DNA from: Volutella citrinella | Lineage: Eukaryota; Ascomycota; Sordariomycetes; Hypocreales; Nectriaceae | Assembly (NCBI GenBank): GCA_034401135.1 | Contig: JAWZSP010000004.1 | Span: 3,782,001 to 3,846,000, forward strand | DNA: 64,000 bases | Direction of reading: 5' to 3' | Translations under genes and position numbers: made by a program | Part shown: one piece after another, positions 44,299-56,900 of the stretch | How positions within the stretch are numbered: position 1 is the stretch's first letter | Layout: the number at the start of each line of letters is the position of its first letter | Notes under the pieces: model-generated | Seen by the model: the letters and a program-made list of their open reading frames with translations, nothing else | What the model was told of the DNA's origin: nothing | Databases searched by the model: none

Positions 44299-47200
44299 AT
44301 GTCAGTGCCGTTGAAGTGTCCATCTTGCAGATAGGCCAATGTATCTAAAAATATAAAGATGAAGCCATTATTTGTGTTTCTCGCCAAGGGATTTCGATTT
44401 CAATGAGTAGAAAGTCACTATATGTTCCTGGAAACCATCGTACGCTCTGGCATTGGCATGTTAATACTCGACATGCTCGGTCTGCAATATGATGCCCCTT
44501 TTCCCTTGAGCAGCGGCTCTTAGAAAGACCCTGAAAAGTAACTGCCGACAAAGAGCGGAGCCTGACACTAGAATGGGTTGTGTAAACTAAGAGATCTCTC
44601 TATTTGCGTAAATGAACCGTCAAAGGAAATTAGTTGAATCAATCACCTGAGCAAAACCAGCAACGCTCTTACGCCCGGCACCAACAACTATTGCTATTGC
44701 CGCCTATCCGGATGGAAAGGCAGGTTCGTGTGCCTCACTCCGAGGAGGTATCATGCAAGCAATTGGGATGATGGTTCGGAAGTTGCTGGAACACACTCGA
44801 AATTTGCCGCTGAATGACTCGAATCATGGCCACTCGGGAAATCCGAAAAGTCAAGAATCGTAGACTACTCCGGTACTCTCTTCTGGGGCCGAGATTTGAC
44901 TAGGCGGCCTATGAGCCACGAAATAATGCACACACCAGCGAATAGCCGTGTGCAATGGATCAGAGATTACAGCAGGCAATAGGCAATTCGTGTATTACCA
45001 ACGAACCAGAAGGCCATGTTGGATACTCCGTAGTCGGAGTCTAACCCACACACGAGAGGAACCGTCTAGTGCGCTGAAGGGGTTTGTGACAGGCATCTTG
45101 AGTTGGCTTGATTGCTTGAAAGAGTTTGGGCGGGTGTGGAATTGTTTTAGCGCGATAAGCATGACATGCTGCGGCGGGAACGGTGGCTAGCAGGGTGCGA
45201 TTCATGAAGGTTGGCCGGTTCGGGTTTGGCGACACAGGTTGCTCTAGCTTGAAAGCTAAGCCAAGGAAGGAAATTCTATCCGCATTATCGGGTGCCGCTG
45301 GGCATTCACGTAAGGGTATCTAGGCGATTGATAAAGGATGTTGGTGAAGTGCTTTGTTGATGGGCATGGAGTTGTGGGCACTCCCAGTAGGATTCGAATA
45401 AAACACTAGTAAAAGTGAAGGTGAATATGTCCTCCTAAGTTGGCCAACCAATCAATTTCTTAGCTTCTGGTTCCGTTCAAAAGGTGAATATCATCAACAG
45501 CCCGTTGCAAGGCTCTTCGTTAAAGCGAATGTAAAAAGCCCTGTGCAAGCAAGATGTTGCGGCTATGGCGCCCTCACTCCAAGGGATCCTGGCAGAAGAA
45601 TCGGTAACAGCGAAATACGGGCATATACTCGAGATTCCTGAGGCATTGTATAGCGCAACGCTGGTGTTCGGATGTCAGAAACGCGTCTTGGCTGCTTAAG
45701 TGCAAGTAAATCTCACTTTCTTGGCCTGGCTTAACATGAAGATGCTCATGCCTGGCTCTACAAGCAGTACGAGGACGATGATCGACGATAATAGAGACAG
45801 CTTCATCTTGATAATAATGATTGCACAATAACAAACGCGTACTGCAGAGGTCGTGTTGGCAATGGATCGACCGTTGCATCTTTGTATTAGCTACCCGCTC
45901 GCGGATAGGACCTTCTCCCTGCCATCAACAGGCCGCGCGAGGTATTGAAGCGCCAGCGCGTAATCTCAAGCTGCCGACGACTTGGAACTTGACGCACACA
46001 CTTGGCCGTGGCCGATCTGGCATGTGTGCTATTCCCGACGCTTACCCGGTACCCTTGGACATGGCCTCAGACCTCTTCCAGCTCAACTCGGCCAATGCTT
46101 GGCACCCTCACCCTACCGAAGCCTAAGTGAGTATTGGAACGCATACGGCGGGGAGGGAGGGACCACCTGGCTGAATGCATATGCCCGCGGCATTTACGAG
46201 GAAACCTACGACCTGGCTGTTCGAGGCCTCAGGCGACCGTCAGCGCAGTTCCTCTGCTGACCGGGTGCTCCATCATCGCCGGCATCCGTTGTTCAGCTTC
46301 CGAAACGTTGACCCCGCCTGACGGACCCTTCACCAGGCGAGCCGAGTCACCAGAATATCCAGTCAGCTGAGTGAGACATGTTTCGGCCTCTCCACAACCG
46401 CGACGCATTCCGCTGCCTCGCCCTCCTGGCGGGATGTTATGATGGGGGCTCCAAAGGAATGGCAAGAGCGCGTGTCAACGCCGTGGGGTAAGACGCTTGT
46501 TGCATGTAACATTGTGTTGCCTTCCCAGCTCGCGGGCTTCATGACGCGTTTGCTTGCCGACTCGTGAAGGGGGGATTGCTCGACGAATTGCTGCTTGGCA
46601 GGATGGGCGAGATGCGAGTCGCGCAAGGCCGTTTCAGCTGATGTCTTCCCCGGAATTAGTCTTCTCAATGCCCTGCGGGGTGTTGTTGAGGGTGGGCTCC
46701 CCTTGCTGCGGTGACATCACTGGCTGCCTGGTCACAAGGCGCTCGCCTGGACCGTCTAGGCAGCTGGGCACTAACTGCTAAATATTATCCATGACCGCAC
46801 GAAAAGCCTTCCAAGGCTAGGGCCGCCCTCCCAACCAACCAGCAAGTGCACGCTAAACAATGATCTGAGTCGCTTTCACAACGACGGTGTTCAGTCAAAC
46901 TGCCCAGCTTTCCGCTGCCTCGAACCCACGGTCGGCTGGGCCCCCATGACCCCATCTCGTCCCGTGCCATGGGGCCCCCAACAGCCGCTCTCCCAAGAAC
47001 ACCATTCGTGCAATAGCCCAACCAATGGCTGGATCTGGGCATGGTCGGATCCCTTATCACCAGGCTAAGCATGCGCCGCCCCGTCACGCTACGGTACAAG
47101 GCCAGCCACCGCCTACAGTAGTCCGTAGTGGGCTTGGCCTAGAAGCGCGGGGTTGCTCCCCACGGCTGCAGGGTCTATCTGGCTGTCACGCTTGCGCTGC

Positions 47201-49428
47201 CTCAGAATGGCCATGTTCGGTTCTGCACCTCTGGGATTTTTGGTCCACACGTCACCGACTCAGTTGGGTGATGTTGCGTTGGCCATTCATCCGCAGACAA
47301 GGAAGGGTTGTACCCGGAGCAATCGGATTCGGGGGCAGTCATCGAGATTCGCACCTCGACACTTCCAGGGACCTGGCTCAATTGCTGGTCGAACTACCTT
47401 AGACCCCGAAGGCTGCTGAACTGTGGCAGTCCGTCATAAAAATACATTGGATGTCTCCACCCCCCAGGCTGTGCCTACGCACTCAGCGCACCCCCTGCTT
47501 CGGCAGTGTATCCGTATCACTGGATAAGGATCCTGTCAGGTGTCGATAATGGAATCGCTCGGCAGCCGGACAGGACAGGATACATGATTGAAAGCTCTGC
47601 GCGCGATGATGTATCGGATCCCGCAAAGTCCCTAAATATGCATTGGCCGTAGCGTTGGGCTTGGCGAGGCCCCCGAGTTGTCACTCGGCCCAGGCTCCAG
47701 ACACCCCACGAACCAAGTTTTACACCTGCAGGCGGCCCAGATGGCCAGGTGGGAGTGAACTCACCCTTATCAGTAACCCCGATGTGTGTGACGGCATTCG
47801 GAGCGAGGGATGGAAACCCAAAAGTCACCAGGCTGCAGTCATCGCTATCTCTGACGTTGCTAGTGGCCGAATTAGGCAGTCCGCAACGGTAACTCTGGCA
47901 TATCGATCTTATCTCACGGGCGCACTGGTCTGTCTGGCATGGGAGATAAAGCGACAGCGCTTGGGATAATAAAAGTACCGTCGCTCCCGTATCTGCCGTG
48001 GATAGTGCTGGCAGTTATCGAAACAAACGTCGCCTTATTCATAAGCGTGGAGGTCCAGCTTGAAAAATCACATCAGGCCCGCTGGTCCAGATCCCGCCCG
48101 ACGACTGCCCTTGTGCCATCTGGCTCGACTCGATTTGCTCTCCTGCGGCGCTGTCTCTGCTTCACGCAAGCCGGCCCCCCACCAGAAATCAGAACATGTA
48201 CGCCTTCCTCATACGCTCGTTGCATGCCTCGGACCCTTTCACCCCTGTGAACCCGCCCTCGAGTTCGGTCGGATACCTGTGACTGCGTCTGCCGCGGCGT
48301 GCTGGACCACTCTGCGACAAGTGCTGTGCTAACAGTCCCAGACATCCGCTCTTTCTGCCTCGGCGGAGCGGGTGCTGCGCCGGTCGGCTACCAGGGAAAT
48401 CAATCTCACTCACTCTGACTCTCCCCCCACGTCAAAGGGGGATTCGATAAAATAATTACCGGCTCCTGGGACGATTCCGATGACCGAGACACCTATTTCA
48501 TCACCTCTAGTATCATCTCTTCGAGTTGCGGACGTCATCCTGGCCGTGTGTTGAATTGTTTGCCACCGGATCTGGGCCTTGACGACATCGCGTACCAGGC
48601 GACCAGGGCATGGGACATGGCCCACGATCACCTCGAGGTGCCCCACGATCAACACACCTCGACCATTTGCGAGCGACACACGACAGTACCAAGCATTAAT
48701 ACAGCAGAAACGGACCCTGCAAGGCACGACCCGCCCAAGTTCCATCATCGCGCGTTTTGCGTTGATTCGCTGCCCTGGGACTTGGTCTACCCTTGAGGGC
48801 CAATCCAGGGATTCGTTTTACGTACTGAAATTCAAATCCCTTTAGCTGCGCGGTCATCCCCGGAGTTACTGCCACGCGCTTGCCGAGGCCGGATCGCATC
48901 CGCAGCGCCTGGTCTTGGGCTGGAACGAACGGACTGGAGAGGACGCACACTTGGGGGCCTATTTGCTTCCTTTGGCCTTGACCGTGCGCGCTCACGCGCA
49001 GCGCCCCTCGCTCGACCTGAACACGAAGCTGAAGGGCTTTTCGAGTAAGTAACTGGTTCCAGCAGGACAGTGGCGGTCGTGCCGCCCAAGCCCTCTTTTG
49101 CTTCAGCTTATCTTGCCAGATATGTTGCGCTGACACCAAGTTGCAGGCACTCCGCGTATTCCCGCTGGGCTGGGGTCAATTGAATCCTGAGGGCTGCGCA
49201 CTCCCTAGGCGACAAATTACGTCGTTGGTGTCCAGTAACTTACAGTGCACGCATCCCCTGGGACGAGCCCTGTAATCATTCTTGGGCCACCGCCCTGGGT
49301 GTGATAGGTCCACACCCCACAGACCTTTGCCCAGCCGAACATGCCAGCATTGCCAGCGCAGCATCGCACTGTCCCGCCCGCCCTCCCGACGACCTCTTGC
49401 CAAACTGGTCCACTGTTAGTCTGCCACA
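44299..49428. other. Intergenic region, 5.1 kb, no supported gene
   Basis: This is the longest gene-free stretch in the window. Frames are all short (60-125 codons) and overlap on both strands without domains, signal peptides or credible splice structure. I looked for tRNA A/B boxes, 5S-like sequence, terminal inverted repeats and transposase or reverse-transcriptase motifs and saw none. Base composition is mixed, with no obvious RIP-type AT-rich block. Confidence 0.5.
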
Positions 49429-51228
49429 ATGCTGTCCCCACGCTCGTTCCTGCTCGCTCAGCGCCAACAGCAGGGGCAGGAGCATCCGCAGCACCTGTCT
49501 GCCATTCATCAATCTGCTCCGCCCACGCCTGCTGGCCAGCCTAATCCGACACCCTTCGCATCTTCCCCTTCCTCCCACTCTTCGTCCTCCACTCCCGTTG
49601 TTATTGCTTCTTCGACCCTTACTTATTCACCCTCAGCCCCCCTTCACTACATCTCTTTACCTTTCTCGCTCTCGTCCTCGCCCTCGCCTTCTCCATTACG
49701 CAACGCTGTGTCCGCCGCCTCCTCTTTCGACTCCACGCATACGCTGGAGACCTCGCCGCCAACGACGCCTCCTACCTCTACTCTGCGCTGGTCGCCCCAG
49801 TATGAAGAGCGCAAGCACGACGTTACAGTTACCGTTACTCCAGTACCAGACTTGTGTAATGCCACAATGGGGAAACGCAAGGAACGACGAGAGACGTTGT
49901 CTCTTTCCCCTTCGAGCCCGCCAAAGACTACTACGAGTTTAACGAGGCCCATGACTCCCACCAGCCCAGTCAAGATCCCCGTTGCCAAGGACCGCGTTAC
50001 TGCGCACCCCCAGAAGCGACACAGCTCCCAGCGCAGCAGCAGGCACAGGGACTCCAGGTCGCCTGAAGTGTTGCCACCCTCGGTTGCGACTTTACTAGCC
50101 GTCACGGACATCCCTCGACCTCGCCAGATGCGCCGTCGGCGTCGTCGCGATGACAAGATGTTGACCGTTGATGAAACCGTAGCATGTCAACAGGAATCGG
50201 AGAAGGAGCTGAGCTGGAATTTGAGCCGGAGCCCATGGGATATTCTCTTATCGCCCCCCCAGGAATGCATGGATGACGACGAGAGTGTGAGCGACTGCAA
50301 CATGGGATCCGCCATATCCATCCGAACCTATTCAGTGGATTCCATTCCATCACTGGATGAGTCCTTCACAAGTGACGGGTTCTCTTCACTCGAGACACCA
50401 AGGACACCAAGCCCGTCCCGCAGGTCCAGGTTCGCCCCGATGCGCAAGTCCCTTGAACCGGTCCTATCGCCCCCGGGTTCTTCGGAGGATCACCCCTTGG
50501 CTCGTGGAAACATAGATTTGGATGAGATGGACTTCATTCCATCGAAGGAGCCTGTTGAAGATCAGCCCGCCAAGTCGCAGTTCCTCCCCTTCAAGCCGTT
50601 GCGGTCTGTCTTCAAATCGAACCTAACTGCGTCGCTTCGGGCCCTTCGGTCTGCAGCCAAATCCTTTTCAACCATCAACTTTCCCTCTATTCCATCGGAC
50701 GACTTCCTGACTCGATCTATCCTTACCATCGACCCGAATGTTCCCTACACGGATGAACGGCGGCCCCCAGTTACCGAGGACATCCCATCTGCCGAAATCC
50801 GTCGCTATCTCAACCCCACTACCAACGCTCGCATCGAATCTCCAACCAAGACTGTGGCAGCCGGAACTTTTGCCGCATCGATTCAAATGCGGACATACAA
50901 GGTCCAGCGGTCCCGATCCACACCGTCCCGGGGGTCGTACCCTTCCACGTCGCTGCAATCATCAAATGCACCCCAGGAGCCGCAGATGCAGGCCCCCACC
51001 CAAGCAGGGCCTCCGTCTAACCCAGCCATGCGACAGCGGGAAATGCGCGAGAACTCCGATTTTATCCGCATCGCTGTTATGGAGATGGCCATGCGCAAAA
51101 GTGGAAAGCTGGACGACCAACGGCCTGGAAGGGCACGCTGGGCGCTTCCCCCACGGAAGACAGCGAACAAGGTCTACGAGGTCGCACCTGATGGTGTCCC
51201 AGTACGGTGGATCCCAATCACCGTATGA
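49429..51228 (+). CDS. Ser/Pro-rich, largely disordered fungal protein with a conserved-looking C-terminus
   Basis: A single exon encodes 599 residues. The first 170 residues are almost wholly Ser, Pro, Thr and Gln; then come basic clusters (RQMRRRRRRDDK near 230, a possible nuclear-localisation signal), many SP/TP sites suited to proline-directed kinases (for example ETPRTPSPSRRSRF near 325), and a more ordered stretch, FLPFKPLRSVFKSNLTASLR, near residue 385. The C-terminal 80 residues (REMRENSDFIRIAVMEMAMR, then GRARWALPPRK) are the most structured part and the most likely conserved core. No enzyme or binding domain is recognised and no membrane segment is present. The ATG at 49429 is the first of the frame. 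The long uninterrupted frame and consistent codon use support a real gene; function unknown. Confidence 0.8.
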   Translation: MLSPRSFLLAQRQQQGQEHPQHLSAIHQSAPPTPAGQPNPTPFASSPSSHSSSSTPVVIASSTLTYSPSAPLHYISLPFSLSSSPSPSPLRNAVSAASSFDSTHTLETSPPTTPPTSTLRWSPQYEERKHDVTVTVTPVPDLCNATMGKRKERRETLSLSPSSPPKTTTSLTRPMTPTSPVKIPVAKDRVTAHPQKRHSSQRSSRHRDSRSPEVLPPSVATLLAVTDIPRPRQMRRRRRRDDKMLTVDETVACQQESEKELSWNLSRSPWDILLSPPQECMDDDESVSDCNMGSAISIRTYSVDSIPSLDESFTSDGFSSLETPRTPSPSRRSRFAPMRKSLEPVLSPPGSSEDHPLARGNIDLDEMDFIPSKEPVEDQPAKSQFLPFKPLRSVFKSNLTASLRALRSAAKSFSTINFPSIPSDDFLTRSILTIDPNVPYTDERRPPVTEDIPSAEIRRYLNPTTNARIESPTKTVAAGTFAASIQMRTYKVQRSRSTPSRGSYPSTSLQSSNAPQEPQMQAPTQAGPPSNPAMRQREMRENSDFIRIAVMEMAMRKSGKLDDQRPGRARWALPPRKTANKVYEVAPDGVPVRWIPITV

Positions 51229-53978
51229 GCCAGCCAGGGCGCTGCAACAGTTGTCCAAGGCGTGGTAATCAGCCCCCCCAAGCGATGACACGTCATGTGC
51301 CTGAGCCAGGTTCCTTTGTGCTGCCGCTTCAGGCAGGAGTCAGGACGACAGCCGGATGCCTGCCGACATGGCTTCCCCAGACAGCCTACCAATCCGCTGG
51401 TAATGTGTGGCAAATTTTTCACGTGTGGAAGCGTTTTGGAAGCCTACCCGCGCCCAACGGTCCCACTCCGACCGGTCCGGGGCCAGGGTCCTCGATAACA
51501 GCAAATTCACTCAGCCTGACTCGGCACACCAGCCAAAATTAGGGCTGACTGGAGAGATGACGCCGTGTCGCCAGACTACGCCTATCGACCCTAGCCAACC
51601 CCCCCAATTTGCCCTATCAGCCCGGTCCCAATGTTGGACCACACTACCTGCGACACTCCATTTCTGGATGCCGTGCCTCCGACAAGCTCCGGTGTGATTC
51701 ACCCTCGGAATCGGAACCGGACCCCTCGGTGCGCATGTTACCCACCGCCATTTTGGGTCAGGTCCAGCCCGACACACGTTGGCAACGCGAGACGGCAAGC
51801 GCCGTACAATTTTTTGAAGAATTTTCCTTTGTCTTAGCACTTAGCGGCCAGTTGCGGCATGAGCGGGATCCGATACCATTGACCCTTTTATTTTTCACGA
51901 AATTATATCCACAATACAGCAAGACCGCAAATGGTCTGGAGTGCCCCTCAGGTGGGGTTTACTGTACGAGCGTTGAGTTGAACTCGAGATATGTCTGCAC
52001 AGTTTTTTGAAGTTAGCATGATCCCATTGACTGGCGCATAAAGTTGACGGCATTTAACAAGGAGTTTCTTTTTTTCACTACATGAGGGAGGAGCATCACG
52101 GTGATTTGCGAATTCGGGAGAGAGACGACACAAAAGCAGTCTTGTGTTGATGATTTAAAATTGCTGGGTGTGTACATACAGGATGGCATGTGGGCCGAAG
52201 ATCATGCAGTACAAATCAGATCGAATATTCTCATCATCTCCAGAGCATTATGAACCTGAGCACCAGCGAATCATGAGGACTGGCACGCGACGGGACGGCA
52301 GGATGGGTCTTTCAATTTGGCACGATTGGCGGGCTTTGGTGGGTGGGATGCAAATGCAGAGGTGCCCAATGCTAATATTGTCTAGTGTTGGCTACCGGCT
52401 GGCCTATCTGGCAACCAGAATCGGATGACACGCGAGTCTCAATTGACAGACGTAATGGAGCCGATGAATGGAACCGATGACAACGAGGAAATGGTGCTCC
52501 TACGGAGCCCTAACCGACGACTGTTCTGCAAGACCGACGAAGGACCGGAAGCATCTCGGTGATCCATATTTTTCGGCCACAGCCAGTAGGGAAATCGGGA
52601 TTCGTGACAAGCAATGACGGATTCGCCTGGTGAAGGAATTTCAGGGTTCAAGCTGGAGTGGGGCCGAACTCTTCTGGAAGCCACTCTACGGCTTGCAACT
52701 GGGGACGGAGTCCAGCTTCCGTCTCCACGCCGCACCCTGTCGGCTATGACAGAGTGGCTTATTACGTACTGATCCGCCTCGGGGGCCGAGTTCTGGCGCT
52801 GGTGTGCCCCCGAAAAGAATGGAGAAGGGGTCCAGCAAACGTCGTAAGTATGGCCCGTTGAGGGGGTAGGGGTTCAACCAGGATCCCTCTTCCACTAGCC
52901 GCCGTCTCGCTAACAAGTTACGCAACTATTCAGAGAGCCTGTACGAGTTACGCAACTTTATCAGAGAGCCTCAGGCGAGGAGCAGAAGGCGGGCAACATC
53001 AATTGCCGTGGTGGTATGATATGATGTGTGCGTCGGTGCCCAACTGCTGCTGCACTTGATTTCCCGCCTAGGGCCAAGCCACCGACCGCCTCTTGCGCCG
53101 TCCTGTCTCTCCCGGGCGGATGGGGCCTTGACCGCTCAGAACCCCAGCCCCGGCCCGGGGAGGAAACGCACAGTGGCACGGATTACGGAGATCAGAGGGA
53201 AATGTCAAATAATTAGGGCGGATGCGGGAGCGGCGGCAAGGGCCCGACCCTACCGCCTGAATCGGAGGTTGCTCGGCAAGCCCCTGGGCCTCTGACCTGG
53301 CTGGCTGTCTCGAGCTGGTGTGTGTGTCAATAAGCTCGCGTTTCTTAATCTCAGCGTTCCGGGGCAGCCACTAAGTGAGGCGAGGACATGCCGGCAATCC
53401 GTTGTTGTAGGGTTAACTGCAATTGTCACTGATTCTACTGGCTGTTGATGGGAAGATAACTCCTGCTGTCTCGCCCAAACGTCCTTGAGACAAGAACAAA
53501 ACAAGACTGGGAGGAGAAAGCTAGGTCTTCTTCCAAGATCAAAGGGTTTTCTAATGAGACTGCCCAGCCCTATAACAGGTCGTCTCAAGGGTTTGCCACC
53601 GCGCTTCTTGACACAATCGCAAGTCCGCGTCCGCTCAGGTTGTATCGGAAATCTGTATCGTGTATTACATACGGAACGCTATTCGATCAAAGTGCTTTTG
53701 TGTAAAAGAGCACACCGCCTTCCTGCCCATATTCTTCCCACAGTAAAGGTGTCCACTGTGCGCCATCCTGACAATGCTTATACAAGAAGTGAATGAAAAG
53801 CAATATCCTACCGTCAACTCTTCCATGACCCCAAGGCGCCTGGCAAGATAGCCGTTCACAAGAAACCGAATGGCCATCCTTGACTCCCCGTTATGTTCTG
53901 CTAATGGCATCATCCCTGTTGTGATACCTGTGTCCATACAAACGTCCGACATCACCGTGCCGGCACTTCTTTCTCCCT
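51229..53978. other. Convergent intergenic region, 2.75 kb, no supported gene
   Basis: It lies between the 3' ends of the Ser/Pro-rich gene and fmp27. Only short frames without domains are present (longest about 130 codons at 51609-52010). A 14-bp direct repeat TACG(A)AGTTACGCAACT-like occurs near 52915-52960 (AGTTACGCAACT twice). No RNA gene or mobile element is seen. Confidence 0.5.
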
Positions 53979-56900
53979 TCACCTTGACCTTCCAGGGGTC
54001 CAGCTCAGCCTCTTCCCTGCGGCGCGTCCCTCGCGATACTCCTCGGGTGACTCCGACTCCGACTCTTGCGCCCCGCTGGAGCCGTGGTTGCTCATCCTCG
54101 ACGTGAGAGCAGTGATCTTGTCTTTGAGATTGCTGGTGCCGTTCTTACGCCTCACACCGGCTTCGTGTGTGCTCGCGCTTGATATTGGTCGCTCAATAGC
54201 CGAACCCATACGTCTGAAGCTCTGCTGCTGCTGCGATGGTGGCGGTGGCGGCGTCGGGTGATTGGGGACGTTGCCATAGCCGTGGCCGGTGCTTGTTCCT
54301 GGGCGATGAATTTCGAACGCGTGTGAGTGACGATGGCCTCGGCTGTCATCAACTGGTGTTGGGGGCGTCATCATAAGATATGATGGGACATTGTGTGCGT
54401 GATTGCCAGAGCCACCATTGCGGTGAGACTTGCGACTCGCAACGCTGGAGCTGCGGCTTCGGCGGCGAGATGTCGGCGGCGGCACGCTACTATGGGTGCT
54501 GCCATGCGTACTGCCACGTATGGACCGCGGTGGGGAGCGTGAGAAGTCGACGGGCGACGATCCGTACATGCTGGAGTCGTCGCTATCGTTGAGGCTCCCT
54601 GGGTAGTGCTGCGATCCTCCCGACGACGACGGCGCGATGAGCACCGAGCTATTGGCAAGCTCCCTGAGCTTCGTTCGCTGCTCCGCGTTTGGACGGTGCT
54701 TGGAAAACTTGTTCCCAATCAGGGCACCTGTGTGCGAGATGAGGGCCTTCATCACGGCCTTCTTGAGGGCGAGTGCCAGATCAAGGTTTGACCAAGTCTT
54801 GTTTTGCCAGTCAATGGCGGGCAATCGGAATACGAAGTCGTGGACATCCTCAAAATTGCGCTGGTCCTTGCCCTTGTAGCTCAAACAGAGCACCACCGAC
54901 GGCATTCTGATGGAGGCAAAAGTCACAAAGTTGCTAGCACGCGTCATCATCTTAGTGAGGTCGTCCGAGGGCTGCTTCTCCTCCTGTTGCTTCTTCCCAA
55001 GCGTGAAACGTGACACCTTCCTCTCGCTGGATGCCGAGTCACGCCTGGTCGAGCTGCCCGTCGAGGTGCGCTTGACCGGTCCTTGCCGAGGTGTCGCGCC
55101 GACGCGCAGGGATTCGCGCGAGGCCTTCTTAATCATTGTCTTGGAGGTTCCTTGGGACCGGAACAAACGGAACGAGTGTCCCTCGGTATTGGTATTGATG
55201 GTCAGAGTCCGCTTCGATAGCCGTCCCGGTTTGGCGCTTGACGTCAGAGTTGGCTGAAGACGCAGCTCCAAGGACCCTGGCCGCGTAGAGAACGAAGATG
55301 AGTCTTTGTCGACATATGTCTCCACGTTACTTATCGCCGACTCGTCGTCTTCTTCTTCTTGATCCGGAGTTACATGTTTGACCATGAACGGCGAGTCGTT
55401 CTTGACACCCGGCTGGCCCTCCTTTTGCATGTCGGGGAATATGTACTCGAAAAGGCGCTTGCCCACCTCGCGCTCCAGCTGAATCTTGATGGGGAAGAGG
55501 TTGACCTCGAACTTGTCCATGACAGGGATGCCCGCAATGGCCTCCAGCATGTACCAGTAGACGCGAATCATGTCCTTCCTCTCGCCGCTGTTGTACAAAG
55601 GTCGTTCGGGATCTTCGTACGGTGCAATCATCTCAGGGTATGTCGCATCCGGGAGGAGATTGAGGCCAAGAACCTTGCCAATGCGGACGAGGTTCACGTG
55701 GGAGCCGTCAGCGTTGTCAGTACGATCGTACTCCAGCTCCCTGAGCTGCAGTTCAACCAGCGGCTCATTGGAGTCCTGCATGAGGTGCCATACAATGTCT
55801 TGAACAGAGATGTTCCACCTCAACAAGGCATTGCTAGCGGTGCTGACATCGTACTTGCGCTGGGACGACGTGATGGCTTTCATTAGGAAGAAGAGTTCAT
55901 CCTCACAAGCAGCCAGGTCACGCTCCAGGCGGCGGTAATCCTCCCAACCCTTTTTGTCCATGTATTTGTTGTAGATTTGGAAATGCTCCTTGATCTCAAC
56001 CATCTGCCGGATCCGTTGCTGCAACTTCTGAACCATGGCCGGAGCACCACTCAGGTCGCTGAAATCAGATGCCAATATGATCTTCTCCAGACGCTCACTT
56101 CTTGTCTTCTCAAGTGGTTCGTTGTACATCAGCAGATCAAGCACAATGACGTACAAGGCGTAATACTGCGACGAGTTGCAGAGAGCTCGCGCCTGTGGGA
56201 ACTCCACCCAGAGGTTGTCCATTCGGCTCTCTTGTTTGGCCTGCGACGTCTCGTTGGTCCCGTCTGCATTGACCTCATCATTGTACTTCAAACGCAGCGT
56301 ATTGTACTTGTCGTATCTCAGCATAGCCGAAGTCTTTTGGACGACGCGCTTGAAGCCAAAGGGATCTGCCTGGAAATCGAAGACAACTTCGATGGGCACC
56401 CAGGGGGGCCATGACGATCCCAAGGGCGTACCGTACTTGCTACCCACGTACATCGACACCAAGTTGGTGGAGAACCACTTCTGGTGCGTGACAAAGAACT
56501 GGATGCTGTCCATGCCGACAAGGAAACGGCGTTGCACGAGACCACTGACATCATCGGAAATTCGCTCCTTATCCATGACTTCCATGACCTTCAGTTCCAT
56601 GCCCTTGGCTGTTGCGAGAACCACGTGCTTCTTGTTCTTTTCGCTCTGTAGCTGGATCTGCGGTGCGATGATGCGGATGTGGTAGCTGCTCTGAGGGGTG
56701 AAGTCGTCCGAGATTCCGTTCACCAAGTCTTCAATGGAGCCCTCGACAACGCCCTCGCCATTTGCATTCCAAGAAGAGCTGGTGAATGTGCGTCCATCTC
56801 GGAGAATCTTTTTGATCTGATCTTCGAGATCCTGGGCTGCATCCTTATCCCCAGGACTCGAATCCTCAGACGTGTGTCCTCTGTGACTGGACTTTGTGGA

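Noticed and set aside
44265..44300. A 34-bp intron that would replace the Arg-rich CDH tail
   Set aside because: GT...TAG ends are present and a cysteine-containing tail would result, but 34 bp is shorter than any other intron here and there is no branch-point sequence.
53665..53982. 105-codon minus-strand frame just 3' of fmp27
   Set aside because: It overlaps the end of fmp27, has no domain and no promoter-like sequence of its own.
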